From assembly GCA_041390145.1 (NCBI GenBank), contig JAWKQM010000017.1:1-44071 (forward strand): a stretch of 44,071 bases of DNA, read 5' to 3'. The notes beneath the pieces are model-generated. The model did not search any database, was not told the DNA's origin, and saw nothing but the letters and a program-made list of their open reading frames with translations. The translations under genes were made by a program, and so were the position numbers. Origin of the DNA: Gemmatimonadales bacterium (GTDB taxonomy: Bacteria; Gemmatimonadota; Gemmatimonadetes; Gemmatimonadales; GWC2-71-9). Within the stretch, counting starts at the first letter, position 1. Every line of letters starts with the position of its first letter. Of the stretch, positions 30,725 to 38,349 are shown piece after piece.

Positions 30725-31900
30725 TCAATTGAACTGGAGCCGGACGACCTGCTGCCTGCCGAGCGAATCTGCTTCCACGCCGAGCCCGGTATTCCCTCTG
30801 ATTGCCCAACCGACGAGCCGCACGCTGGCAGGCCATTCGGCGGTTCCCACAGACTCGCCTCCCATGGTATAGATGTCGGCAATATTGGGAGCGTGCAACG
30901 CGACACTGCGCTGAACCCAGAGCCTGCCGGTCAGGTCAAACCCGAGTTGTTGAAGGGGCGCCTTCCTGTCGGGCACGCCGAAGGGTACGGCACTCCGTGG
31001 TACACCAAGCCGCTGCGTCAATTCGGCCAACATCCTGCTGGCGGCACGGCGCTCTGGTTCAGAAACGTCAGGGCCGACCATGGCTTGATCCACGAGGGCA
31101 CTGAGCCCCCTGTTCGGGTTCCGGATAGTCACCGCATAGCGGGAGCTGACGGCGGAAGCCGTGCTCCCGTCCGGGCCAATGGCGTGAAGCGAACGGGGGC
31201 CGAACGGTTGAGCGACCTCCGTCAGACCTGAGCTACCTCCACGCTGAGTTGTGATCGTCGCGCTCCGAAGGCTGTCCATGGGCGGTTCGGGTAGGGTGTC
31301 GCTGAAGCTCACTTTCTCATTCTTGTCCAGGAATACCCGCACAATCCTGAACTGCGGCGGTGTCGGAGACACCACCAACGAAACGTGCACCAGCTCACCC
31401 TGCGGCGCCCATGCAATGCGATCCCGCCTTCCGCTGGGCTGAACGGGCATCGGCAAACTCCGTGTGAACGCAAGCTGCCCGTCGCCGGCTCTGAATTCGG
31501 AATACCGCCTGTTGCCTTCCTCTTCGACCCAAAGGAATCCTGCGGAATCGAAAGCGATACAGCACGGCCGGTCCAGATCTCCGGGCCCCTGGCCCTGCTG
31601 CCCCGCGTATGCCTCAAGCGCTCCGAGGGGTGAGAATCTGAAGATCCGGTTCGCTCCGGCGTCACTGACGAAGATGTTGCCGGCCGAATCGAAGGTCAGT
31701 CCGCTGATGTCCTCGAAGAGAAGCGTGTCGCTTCCTGTGACATCGATCGCTCCGATGCGGAGGTCAATCACACCGCGGAGGGTCACGCCAGCCGGGGTCA
31801 GCGTCGCGGTATCGTCGGGTCGTGAGCACGCCGCGGCCAGCACACAGAGCAGGGTCACGGTCAAAGCTCTATTGTGCAATGGCCTACTGACATGGCACAT
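30725..31900 (-). CDS. Six-bladed beta-propeller lipoprotein in the TlpA unit
   Basis: A 391-residue lipoprotein. Signal ALTVTLLCVLAAAC with Cys25. The signature is GQQGQGPGDLDRPCCIAF, carrying an adjacent cysteine pair (113-114) within the blade, at a different place from that of the plus-strand triplet. Blade strands include ISGLTFDSAGNIFVSD and RLWVQRSVALHAPNIADIY. It is the last gene of a minus-strand unit that starts with the TlpA-like gene. The tandem plus-strand genes converge on it. Ligand unknown. Codon use and GC look somewhat lower than in flanking genes, which may hint at transfer but was not measured. Confidence 0.82.
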   Translation of the reverse strand: MCHVSRPLHNRALTVTLLCVLAAACSRPDDTATLTPAGVTLRGVIDLRIGAIDVTGSDTLLFEDISGLTFDSAGNIFVSDAGANRIFRFSPLGALEAYAGQQGQGPGDLDRPCCIAFDSAGFLWVEEEGNRRYSEFRAGDGQLAFTRSLPMPVQPSGRRDRIAWAPQGELVHVSLVVSPTPPQFRIVRVFLDKNEKVSFSDTLPEPPMDSLRSATITTQRGGSSGLTEVAQPFGPRSLHAIGPDGSTASAVSSRYAVTIRNPNRGLSALVDQAMVGPDVSEPERRAASRMLAELTQRLGVPRSAVPFGVPDRKAPLQQLGFDLTGRLWVQRSVALHAPNIADIYTMGGESVGTAEWPASVRLVGWAIRGNTGLGVEADSLGRQQVVRLQFN

Positions 31901-31935
31901 GATGCAACCACCTCGGGTGGGGAATCGTCACACCG

Positions 31936-31974
31936 TCCCCCGCTCCCAAAGGGAAAGGGGCTGGTGGTGAGGGG
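31936..31974. repeat. Family A palindromic repeat, copy 8 (degenerate)
   Basis: CCCCCGCTCCC and GGGAAAGGGG arms with a GGTGGTGAGGGG tail. It fills the gap between two propeller genes of the minus-strand unit. Confidence 0.65.
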
Positions 31975-31975
31975 T

Positions 31976-33187
31976 TTAGTCCAGGGCTGCCGAGAACCGC
32001 CGCACCTCGATCGAAAGCTCACCGTCCTCACTCATCCGCAGCAACGCAAGCCTGTCTCCGTATGCATCCAGGATCTCCGACCGGCCGGGCATGAACGCCT
32101 CGGGCGCCGCCGGGAGCACCATCGTTGCGACTGGGACGCCGGTCGGCGAAATGACCGTCCATCGCCGCTCCTTCGTCCCGGGTGTGACGTACTCGCCCAC
32201 CCAGATATTCCGCTGATCGTCTACCACGAGGGCGCCCACCGCCGGCAGCCGATCGAGCTTCGGGGCGTCCTGCATTGCCTCAAGGATTACACTCGCCATT
32301 TCTCCAAAGTCGTCCGAGATGCCCTGTCGCCAGGCGGACACGTCAGCTTCGGTCGGCGCCGTTTGATGGCCGCTGCCGGTGAGGCGCAGCGTGAGTTGCG
32401 TGCCTTGGAAAAGTGAAACGTCGAGCGAGTCGGTCGGCCCGATGGCGATGGTCGAGCCGCGGGCATCGTAGACTACTGATCGGGCGAATGGGATCGGAAA
32501 GCGGCTTCCGGGAGGCACCAGCGCCCGCTCCAGTCCACGCCAGAGGCCGAGGCTGTCGATGAGCTGTCCAGTGGAGTCGTAGACGAGGAGCGGGACGGGA
32601 TCGCGCTCGACGTTGCCACTCGGCAGGCCGACAATGTCGCCGCGATTGGGCCGCTGCTGCCACCAGGTGGCAACAACCCGACCCGAGCCCAGCCATCCAA
32701 GCACATCCAGTTCCCGCCTGCTCGATCCGGCCTCCAACCGAGGGATGATTCCCAGCACCCGACCATCGGCGGTGAGGTGGGTGATTCGCCCGCTGTAATC
32801 AGCGACGAAGAGCGTGCTATCCTCAGCGATCCCGACCCGGAGGATGCCCCGGTATTCGCCGGGGCCGCTGCCCTGCCGGCCGAGGCGGCGGAGGGTGTGG
32901 CCATCAGGGGAGAGCGACAGCAGGTCTGAAGCGCTGCCGATGGCGAGAGAGGAGTCGGGTGCGAAGACCGCTGTGACGGTACCCGCAAGCTGGAGGGTGT
33001 CATGTGTGGTCGTGGAGTAGAGTGGCGTGGAGCTCCACGCGGGCAACGCATCGGTATTCAGCGCAGCCAGGTGGGCGATCGTGACGTCTGCGGAGTCGCG
33101 ACGGGTCACAGCCGCAGTCGCCTTGTCGCGGTCGGTGCATCCAGATAGGGCAATCAGGAGGACTAGAAAGACGAGTGAAGACCTCAC
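31976..33187 (-). CDS. Six-bladed beta-propeller lipoprotein
   Basis: A 403-residue lipoprotein; GTG 33187 preceded by GGAGG about ten bases upstream. The signal MRSSLVFLVLLIALSGC has lipobox LSGC (Cys17). LGRQGSGPGEYRGIL is an orthodox six-bladed propeller signature, followed by blades such as DSTLFVADYSGRITHLTADG and RWTVISPTGVPVATMVLP. It has no adjacent cysteine pair. It lies between the TlpA-like gene and the second minus-strand propeller gene and is probably co-transcribed, although 128 bp separate it from TlpA. Function unknown. Confidence 0.84.
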   Translation of the reverse strand: MRSSLVFLVLLIALSGCTDRDKATAAVTRRDSADVTIAHLAALNTDALPAWSSTPLYSTTTHDTLQLAGTVTAVFAPDSSLAIGSASDLLSLSPDGHTLRRLGRQGSGPGEYRGILRVGIAEDSTLFVADYSGRITHLTADGRVLGIIPRLEAGSSRRELDVLGWLGSGRVVATWWQQRPNRGDIVGLPSGNVERDPVPLLVYDSTGQLIDSLGLWRGLERALVPPGSRFPIPFARSVVYDARGSTIAIGPTDSLDVSLFQGTQLTLRLTGSGHQTAPTEADVSAWRQGISDDFGEMASVILEAMQDAPKLDRLPAVGALVVDDQRNIWVGEYVTPGTKERRWTVISPTGVPVATMVLPAAPEAFMPGRSEILDAYGDRLALLRMSEDGELSIEVRRFSAALD

Positions 33188-33315
33188 TGCAACGCCTCCG
33201 GACTAAAGCTACTGGGTTACGTACAATGGCCAGCCGACGACCGTCGATGCCGAAGACGTCCCAGCAGCGTCATCGGGACTCTACCTAATGAGGCCTCACG
33301 AGAGATGGCGCTCGG

Positions 33316-33903
33316 CTATCGATGGGCAAGTACTGCTTCCAGCGTTGCCCTTCCTTTGGGAGAATCCAGGCCCAGAGGGTACTTCGCACCGCCCGTCGTC
33401 CCCGCCTGCTGCCAGGCAATGCTACCGTCTCGTGATATCAGAAACGACAAGGGCAATAAATCCACATGGTAGGCATCGCGGAGGCTCCTGCTCAGGTCAA
33501 ACATCAACTCGTAGGTTCCACCCCAGTCCGCCAGTAGTTGCCGAGCGTGCGCCGTATCGGCTGGCTCGTCGAGACTGATAGCGACGACACGCAGTCCCTG
33601 GTCGCCATACTCCGTCTGAAGGCGTTCCAGTGCGGGAACGGTGGATGCGCAGGTGGTGCAGTAGGTCGCCCAGAAATCGAGCAGCACAACCTCACCACGA
33701 TATTTCTCAAGCGCGGTGCCCAGGGGAACCCCTACTGACGCGGCATCGAGCGCTGGCGCAACGCTGCCTGTCGGCAGCCCGTGAACAACCATGTTCGACT
33801 GGTACTCGAAGAAGCTGATCGCCCCAACGATCAGGGCGAGGCTGAACATGAGTTCCCATCTCGTGCCCGGCCGCCGGACCGGCCCCGCAGGACCCTCGGT
33901 CAT
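33316..33903 (-). CDS. TlpA-family membrane-anchored thioredoxin-like protein
   Basis: A 195-residue protein with an N-terminal membrane anchor (about 19-32, MFSLALIVGAISFF) and a periplasmic thioredoxin fold. The active site is FWATYCTTC (Cys82, Cys85): Tyr replaces the usual Trp of WCxxC. ALERLQTEYGDQGLRVVAIS and the cis-Pro loop DLLPLSFLISRDG complete the AhpC/TSA-Redoxin features. TlpA proteins reduce or rearrange disulfides in exported proteins. ATG 33903 has GGGAGAA seven bases upstream; a GTG 12 bases earlier is less likely. It precedes two propeller lipoprotein genes, one with adjacent cysteines, possible substrates. Confidence 0.9.
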   Translation of the reverse strand: MTEGPAGPVRRPGTRWELMFSLALIVGAISFFEYQSNMVVHGLPTGSVAPALDAASVGVPLGTALEKYRGEVVLLDFWATYCTTCASTVPALERLQTEYGDQGLRVVAISLDEPADTAHARQLLADWGGTYELMFDLSRSLRDAYHVDLLPLSFLISRDGSIAWQQAGTTGGAKYPLGLDSPKGRATLEAVLAHR

Positions 33904-34025
33904 CAATTCTCCCACACCTGATCATGTCCTTGGAAGGGGTCCAGCCGAAGCCGGTGTTGCTCACGCCTCCCACTATGCACTCGGCCAAGGGTAGTGCGCC
34001 AGAGGGGGGCGGTCGATCGGCTCTT

Positions 34026-34034
34026 CCCCCCCCC
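34026..34034. repeat. C9 homopolymer upstream of the RND operon
   Basis: Nine consecutive C, 67 bp before the adaptor start codon, within the divergent spacer between the TlpA-like gene and the efflux operon. Runs of this length can slip during replication; a promoter-spacing effect is possible but untested. Confidence 0.5.
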
Positions 34035-34101
34035 ATTGCGACCCTCCCCCTCCGCGGTGCATCCTTTCGAGAGCCGGATTCCCTGTCATCCCAGGATTGC
34101 C

Positions 34102-35214
34102 ATGCGCCGAACCGCCGCCCAGCGGAGTTGGACTCTCCTTCTCTGCCTGACTGCCGCCCTCCCCGCCTGCTCCGGCAAGGCGGCCGAGGCCAAAGACGCC
34201 GCCGCCGACTCGACGGAAGCGCTGCCGTCATCACTCTCCCTCCCGGTGGTGGGGCGGGAGGTCCGGAAGGGAGACCTCGTCCTCAGCGTCGTCACCACGG
34301 GGCAGGTTCGCTCCGACGCTGTCGCCGAGTTGAAGTTCGAGGCGGCAGGCACGGTGGAAGCAGTGTTGGTCCGACCCGGTGCGGTGGTGAAGAAGGGGGA
34401 TCCACTCCTGCGACTCGATCCGCGCCCCTTCGACCTAGCGGTGCAGGAGGCGCAGGCCAGCGCCGACCAGGCCGAGATGGTCTTCCTCGATGCCATCGTC
34501 CCCGACTCGCTTGTGACCGGCGAGCCCCCCACTCCCGAACGCCGCAAGAACGCGATGGCCCGCAGCGGGCTTCTCGGTGCCCGCGCCCGTCTGGGCAAGG
34601 CGAAACTCGACCGTGAACGGTCGGTGTTGACCGCGCCCTTTGACGGCGTGGTGGATCGCGTCGATGTGGCAAACGGCGAGCGGGTCTCGGTAGGCCAGGA
34701 CGCCGCCACCGTGGTGGACCTCCGACACCTCCGCATCGAGGCGCAGGTGCTGGAGCACGACCTGCCGCTGATCCGTATCGGCGGACAGGCGATCGTGACC
34801 ACCGCCGCCGCGCCCGGCAAGGAAGTGGTCGGCCGGATCGAGGCGGTGCTTCCGCTGATCGATTCAACCACCCGCTCCGGGCGCGCGCTGGTGCTGGTGC
34901 CCGGCGGGAACGGCGCATTGCGCCCGGGGATGTACGCCGACCTCCGCCTCGAGGCCACGCGCCTCCCCGGCCGCATCCTGGTGCCGAGCCGCGCCGTGAT
35001 CGAGCGCGACGGCCGGCCGCTGGTGTTCGTGGTGAAGGGGGGCCGTGCGCAGTGGGTGTACATCAACCCCGGCCGCAACAACGGCGTCGACACCGAGGTG
35101 CTCCCCGATTCCTCCTCGAACCAGATCCCCGTCGCCATCGGTGATACGGTGCTGATCGAGGGACACCTCACACTGACGCATGATGCGCCGGTGAAGCTGG
35201 TCAACGACCAATGA
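34102..35214 (+). CDS. RND efflux periplasmic adaptor (membrane fusion) lipoprotein
   Basis: A 370-residue adaptor linking inner-membrane RND permeases to an outer-membrane channel. Signal MRRTAAQRSWTLLLCLTAAL, then Cys23 as lipid-attachment site. The biotinyl/lipoyl half-motifs are GTVEAVLVRPGAVVKKGDPL and LTAPFDGVVDRVDVANGERV, flanking a short helical hairpin (about 100-170); a beta-barrel and membrane-proximal domain follow (RPGMYADLRLEA, RILVPSRAVIERDG). ATG 34102 fits the signal. It heads a four-frame operon with two permeases. No TolC-type channel gene is in the window, so a shared one must be encoded elsewhere. Confidence 0.92.
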   Translation: MRRTAAQRSWTLLLCLTAALPACSGKAAEAKDAAADSTEALPSSLSLPVVGREVRKGDLVLSVVTTGQVRSDAVAELKFEAAGTVEAVLVRPGAVVKKGDPLLRLDPRPFDLAVQEAQASADQAEMVFLDAIVPDSLVTGEPPTPERRKNAMARSGLLGARARLGKAKLDRERSVLTAPFDGVVDRVDVANGERVSVGQDAATVVDLRHLRIEAQVLEHDLPLIRIGGQAIVTTAAAPGKEVVGRIEAVLPLIDSTTRSGRALVLVPGGNGALRPGMYADLRLEATRLPGRILVPSRAVIERDGRPLVFVVKGGRAQWVYINPGRNNGVDTEVLPDSSSNQIPVAIGDTVLIEGHLTLTHDAPVKLVNDQ

Positions 35215-35233
35215 TCTTCGCCCGCGGGGGGAT

Positions 35234-35261
35234 CGTCACCCCGGCGAAAGCCGGGGTCCAG
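35234..35261. repeat. Family B palindromic repeat, copy 2
   Basis: CGTCACCCCGGC-GAAA-GCCGGGGTCC, nearly identical to copy 1 at 29123. It fills the spacer between the adaptor and the first permease gene, where it replaces any good ribosome site and may modulate operon expression. Confidence 0.75.
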
Positions 35262-35266
35262 TTTTC

Positions 35267-36787
35267 ATGAGTCTTTCCTCCTCCGCAGTCGCCCGCCCCG
35301 TCTCCACCATTGCCGCGGTGCTCGGCTTGGTCCTCCTCGGCAGCGTGTCGCTGGGTCGGCTGCCAGTCGCGCTCCTTCCGGACGTGACCCTCCCCGTCCT
35401 CACCATCCGCACTGATCTGCCCGGCGCGGCCCCGCCGGAAGTCAGTCGCTTCGTGGCGGAGCCGATCGAGGAGGCCGTGGCCGCCACGCCGGGGCTCGTC
35501 GAGCTCCGCTCCATCGCCCGCACCGGTCAGCTGACTACGACCGCCCGCTTCGCCTGGGGCACCGACATGGCATCCACGGTGCTCACCGTGCGCGAGCGGC
35601 TCGACAACGCCCGTGGCCGCCTCCCCGAACAGGCCACGCGGCCCACGCTGCTGACCAGCGATCCGGGCGAGCGCCCGATTGCGGTGCTCGCACTGACCGG
35701 CCCCGGCGACCTTCGCTCGGTGAGCCGCACCGCCGAGGAGGTCCACGCCCGCCGGCTGGAACAGCTGGAGGGCGTGGCGAGCGTGGCGGTGGTCGGCGCG
35801 CCGAAGGACGAGATCCGCGTGGATGTGGATCCGGCGCGGATGCGCGCGCTCGGCCTCTCGCCCAACGACGTGGCGCGCGCCATCGAAGCCGCCAACGCGA
35901 CCGCTCCCGGCGGCACCATTCGCCGAGGTCAGTTCCGTTTCTCGGTGCGGGCGCTCACCGAATTCCGCACACCGGATGAAATCGGCGCCACGCCCGTTGG
36001 TCCCGCGCAGCGCGGCATTCGACTGGCCGACATCGCCACCATCACTCTGTCCACCGCTGATCCGCTCACGATGGTCCAGCTTGACGGCGCTCCCGCCGTC
36101 GGGCTCGTCGTATATAAGGACGCGGGCGCCAATACTGTCGCCGTCACCCGGCGCCTCTATGGCTCCATCGGCCAACTCGAGGAAGAGTTCCCCGATATCG
36201 GGATGACGGTGGTGGCCGCCCAGGCGCGCTTCGTCCAGGACGCCCTCTCCAATCTTGGCCAGGAAATCGTCCTCGGTGGCTTCCTCTCGCTCCTGGTCAT
36301 TCTCTTCTTCCTCCGCGACTGGCGGGCCTCCCTCGCCATCGGGCTCATCGTCCCACTTTCAGTGCTGATCGCCCTGGTGATGCTGCAACTGCTTAACGTC
36401 AGCGTCAACATCCTCTCCCTCGGCGGGCTCGCGCTCGGTGTCGGCCTCCTGGTCGACAATGCCATCGTAGTCGCCGAGGCGGGCGCCCGGCTCCGCGACC
36501 AGGGGATGGACCCCGTCACCGCCGCGCGGGTGGCCGGCGAGGAAGTGGCGGGACCGCTCACCGCTGGCACGCTGACGACGCTGCTGGTGTTTGGGCCGAT
36601 CATCTTCGTGCAGGGACTCGCGGCCGCGCTCTTCCGCGACCTTTCGCTCAGCGTCGTGACGTCGCTCTCGGCGGCGCTTGTCCTTGCGCTGACCCTGATG
36701 CCGGTGATGATGGCGCGGCGCGGTCGCAGTGCCACCAACGCGCCGCGCCCGGTCTCCCGTGGGGCGCACGGATGGGCGCCCGCCTGA
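35267..36787 (+). CDS. RND permease, N-terminal half (split gene)
   Basis: 506 residues covering TM1, the first periplasmic porter half and TM2-TM6 of an AcrB-like permease; the family norm is about 1030. TM1 is STIAAVLGLVLLGSVSLGRL; then RTDLPGAAPPEVSRFVAEPI. TM4 is LALGVGLLVDNAIVVAEAG with Asp397-Asn398 in the proton-relay position (Asp407-Asp408 in AcrB). The frame stops after TM6 at the TM6-TM7 linker, overlapping the start of the C-terminal half by 16 bases in another frame. The pair is either a natural two-chain permease or a frameshifted single gene. Confidence 0.85.
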   Translation: MSLSSSAVARPVSTIAAVLGLVLLGSVSLGRLPVALLPDVTLPVLTIRTDLPGAAPPEVSRFVAEPIEEAVAATPGLVELRSIARTGQLTTTARFAWGTDMASTVLTVRERLDNARGRLPEQATRPTLLTSDPGERPIAVLALTGPGDLRSVSRTAEEVHARRLEQLEGVASVAVVGAPKDEIRVDVDPARMRALGLSPNDVARAIEAANATAPGGTIRRGQFRFSVRALTEFRTPDEIGATPVGPAQRGIRLADIATITLSTADPLTMVQLDGAPAVGLVVYKDAGANTVAVTRRLYGSIGQLEEEFPDIGMTVVAAQARFVQDALSNLGQEIVLGGFLSLLVILFFLRDWRASLAIGLIVPLSVLIALVMLQLLNVSVNILSLGGLALGVGLLVDNAIVVAEAGARLRDQGMDPVTAARVAGEEVAGPLTAGTLTTLLVFGPIIFVQGLAAALFRDLSLSVVTSLSAALVLALTLMPVMMARRGRSATNAPRPVSRGAHGWAPA

Positions 36788-38349
36788 CGGATCTGTACGA
36801 ACGCGGCATGGAATGGTCGTTGAGCCATCCGCGACGCGTCTTCGGCATCGCGCTGGTGAGCATCGGACTGATGGTGTTGCTCGCGTCCCGCCTTCCGAAG
36901 GAAATCCTGCCGCAGGTGGACGAGGGGGTCGTGGTGGCCGACCTCACGCTCCCAGAGGGGACGGCCATCGAGGAGACGGCGCGCCAGGCTGGGCGGCTGG
37001 AGAAGGCGGCGGAGTCGCTGGGTTCCGCGGAGGTGTATGCGCGGATCGGCGCAGCAACAGATGAGGAAGTGCTCTCCGGCGCCGACCCCGGCTCCTCGAG
37101 CACTGCGCAGCTGATCATTCCGGTGCCGGATGGCAAGAGTGCCGCGAAGTTCGCCGAGGCGCTCCGGGCGCAGGTGCCGGACCTCGCGGCGGGTGCACTC
37201 GCGCTCGACCTGGCCGGGCAGACCGAGTTCGGGTCCCTCATCGGCCGGGAGGGTCGGCTGGTGCGAGTCGAGGTCGGCGCGCCCCGGCTCGCCACGGCCG
37301 CGGCGTGGGCCGACACGGTGCGGATGGCGATGGCCACGCTGCCCCGCCTGTCCGACGTCCGGGAGGCGCAGCGCGGCACCCAGCCGATGATCGAGATCTC
37401 CCTGGAGCGGCGACGCATCGCGGAGCGGGGCATCGACGTGCAGGCGGTGGCACAGGCACTGGCCGGCGGATTGGGCGGCGTCAGCGCCAGTGAGCTTCGC
37501 GAGACCGATCGCCGCACACCGATCACCGTGCGGCTGGCCGGCAACGCGAACGAGGACCTCGCCGCCGCGCTGCAGACCACCATCAACGGCGTGCCGGTGG
37601 GAGAACTGGTGACGGTGGAGGAGGTGCGGGCGCCGATCGAGGTGGTCCGCGTCAACCAGCGTCCGGTGACCGTGGTCGAGGCCACCGTCGAGACCGGGGG
37701 CACCGCCCGCGCCAGCAGCGATGTGGCGAAGCTGCTCCGCACCATTTCGGCGCCGCCGGGCGTCACCTGGACATTGAGCGGCGCCGACCAGGAGCGCCGC
37801 CGTACCACCCAGGAATTGTTGCTGGTGGCGCTGCTCTCGGTCGCGCTGGTTTTCCTGGTGCTGGCCGGCGAGTTCGCATCGTTTACCGTCCCCCTCGTCA
37901 TCATGCTCACCGTGCCGCTCGCCGCCGCCGGCGGCATCGTGGTACTCTGGCTTACCGGCCAGAGCCTCAACGCCGTTTCGATGATCGGCATGGTGGTCAT
38001 GATCGGCATCGCCGACAACGACGCCGTGGTCAAGCTCGACGCGATCCGCCGCTTCCGCGAACAGGGGGTGCCGCTCCGCAAGGCGATCATCGCCGGCGGG
38101 CGCCAGCGGCTTCGCGCCATCGCCATGACGTCGCTCACCACCATCATGGGTGTGATGCCGCTGGTCTTCGGGTTCGGCAGCGGGGGAGAACTCTACCAGC
38201 CGCTGGCGGCGGGCGTCATTGGCGGATCGGTGAGCGCGACGCTGGTGACGTTCTTCCTGATGCCGACTGCGTACTATGTGATTGAGCGGCGGAACCAGTC
38301 GGCCGAGACTGCCCCGCGGCCCCGCGACCCCGCGGCCCCGCCGAAATGA
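36772..38349 (+). CDS. RND permease, C-terminal half (split gene)
   Basis: 525 residues with the linker helix (LTDLYERGMEWSLSHPRRVF), TM7, the second porter half and TM8-TM12. TM10 reads MVVMIGIADNDAVVKLDAIR: Asp415-Asn416-Asp417 stand where AcrB has the Lys940 region, a pattern known in Bacteroidota-type permeases (ND.I.K.D). ATG 36772 lies 16 bases before the N-half stop and fits coupling, with GTGGGG upstream. The last residues (TAPRPRDPAAPPK) come from the octamer repeat. It overlaps the next permease by ATGA. Together the halves should make one functional RND protomer. Confidence 0.85.
   Translation: MGARLTDLYERGMEWSLSHPRRVFGIALVSIGLMVLLASRLPKEILPQVDEGVVVADLTLPEGTAIEETARQAGRLEKAAESLGSAEVYARIGAATDEEVLSGADPGSSSTAQLIIPVPDGKSAAKFAEALRAQVPDLAAGALALDLAGQTEFGSLIGREGRLVRVEVGAPRLATAAAWADTVRMAMATLPRLSDVREAQRGTQPMIEISLERRRIAERGIDVQAVAQALAGGLGGVSASELRETDRRTPITVRLAGNANEDLAAALQTTINGVPVGELVTVEEVRAPIEVVRVNQRPVTVVEATVETGGTARASSDVAKLLRTISAPPGVTWTLSGADQERRRTTQELLLVALLSVALVFLVLAGEFASFTVPLVIMLTVPLAAAGGIVVLWLTGQSLNAVSMIGMVVMIGIADNDAVVKLDAIRRFREQGVPLRKAIIAGGRQRLRAIAMTSLTTIMGVMPLVFGFGSGGELYQPLAAGVIGGSVSATLVTFFLMPTAYYVIERRNQSAETAPRPRDPAAPPK
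38310..38341. repeat. GCGGGGNN octamer repeat, 4 units, between permease genes
   Basis: Four units on the plus strand: TGCCCCGC, GGCCCCGC, GACCCCGC, GGCCCCGC. They encode the end of the split permease's C-half and lie just before the ATG at 38346. A one-unit change would shift the frame and abolish the ATGA overlap. Confidence 0.8.

Noticed and set aside
22339..32000. Regularly recurring palindromes as a CRISPR array
   Set aside because: Copies are kilobases apart, lie between genes and occur in both orientations; there are no spacers or cas genes.
35201..36175. Minus-strand open frame ending in a WTPAFAGVT peptide
   Set aside because: That peptide is just the translation of the family B intergenic repeat; the rest is antisense to the permease.
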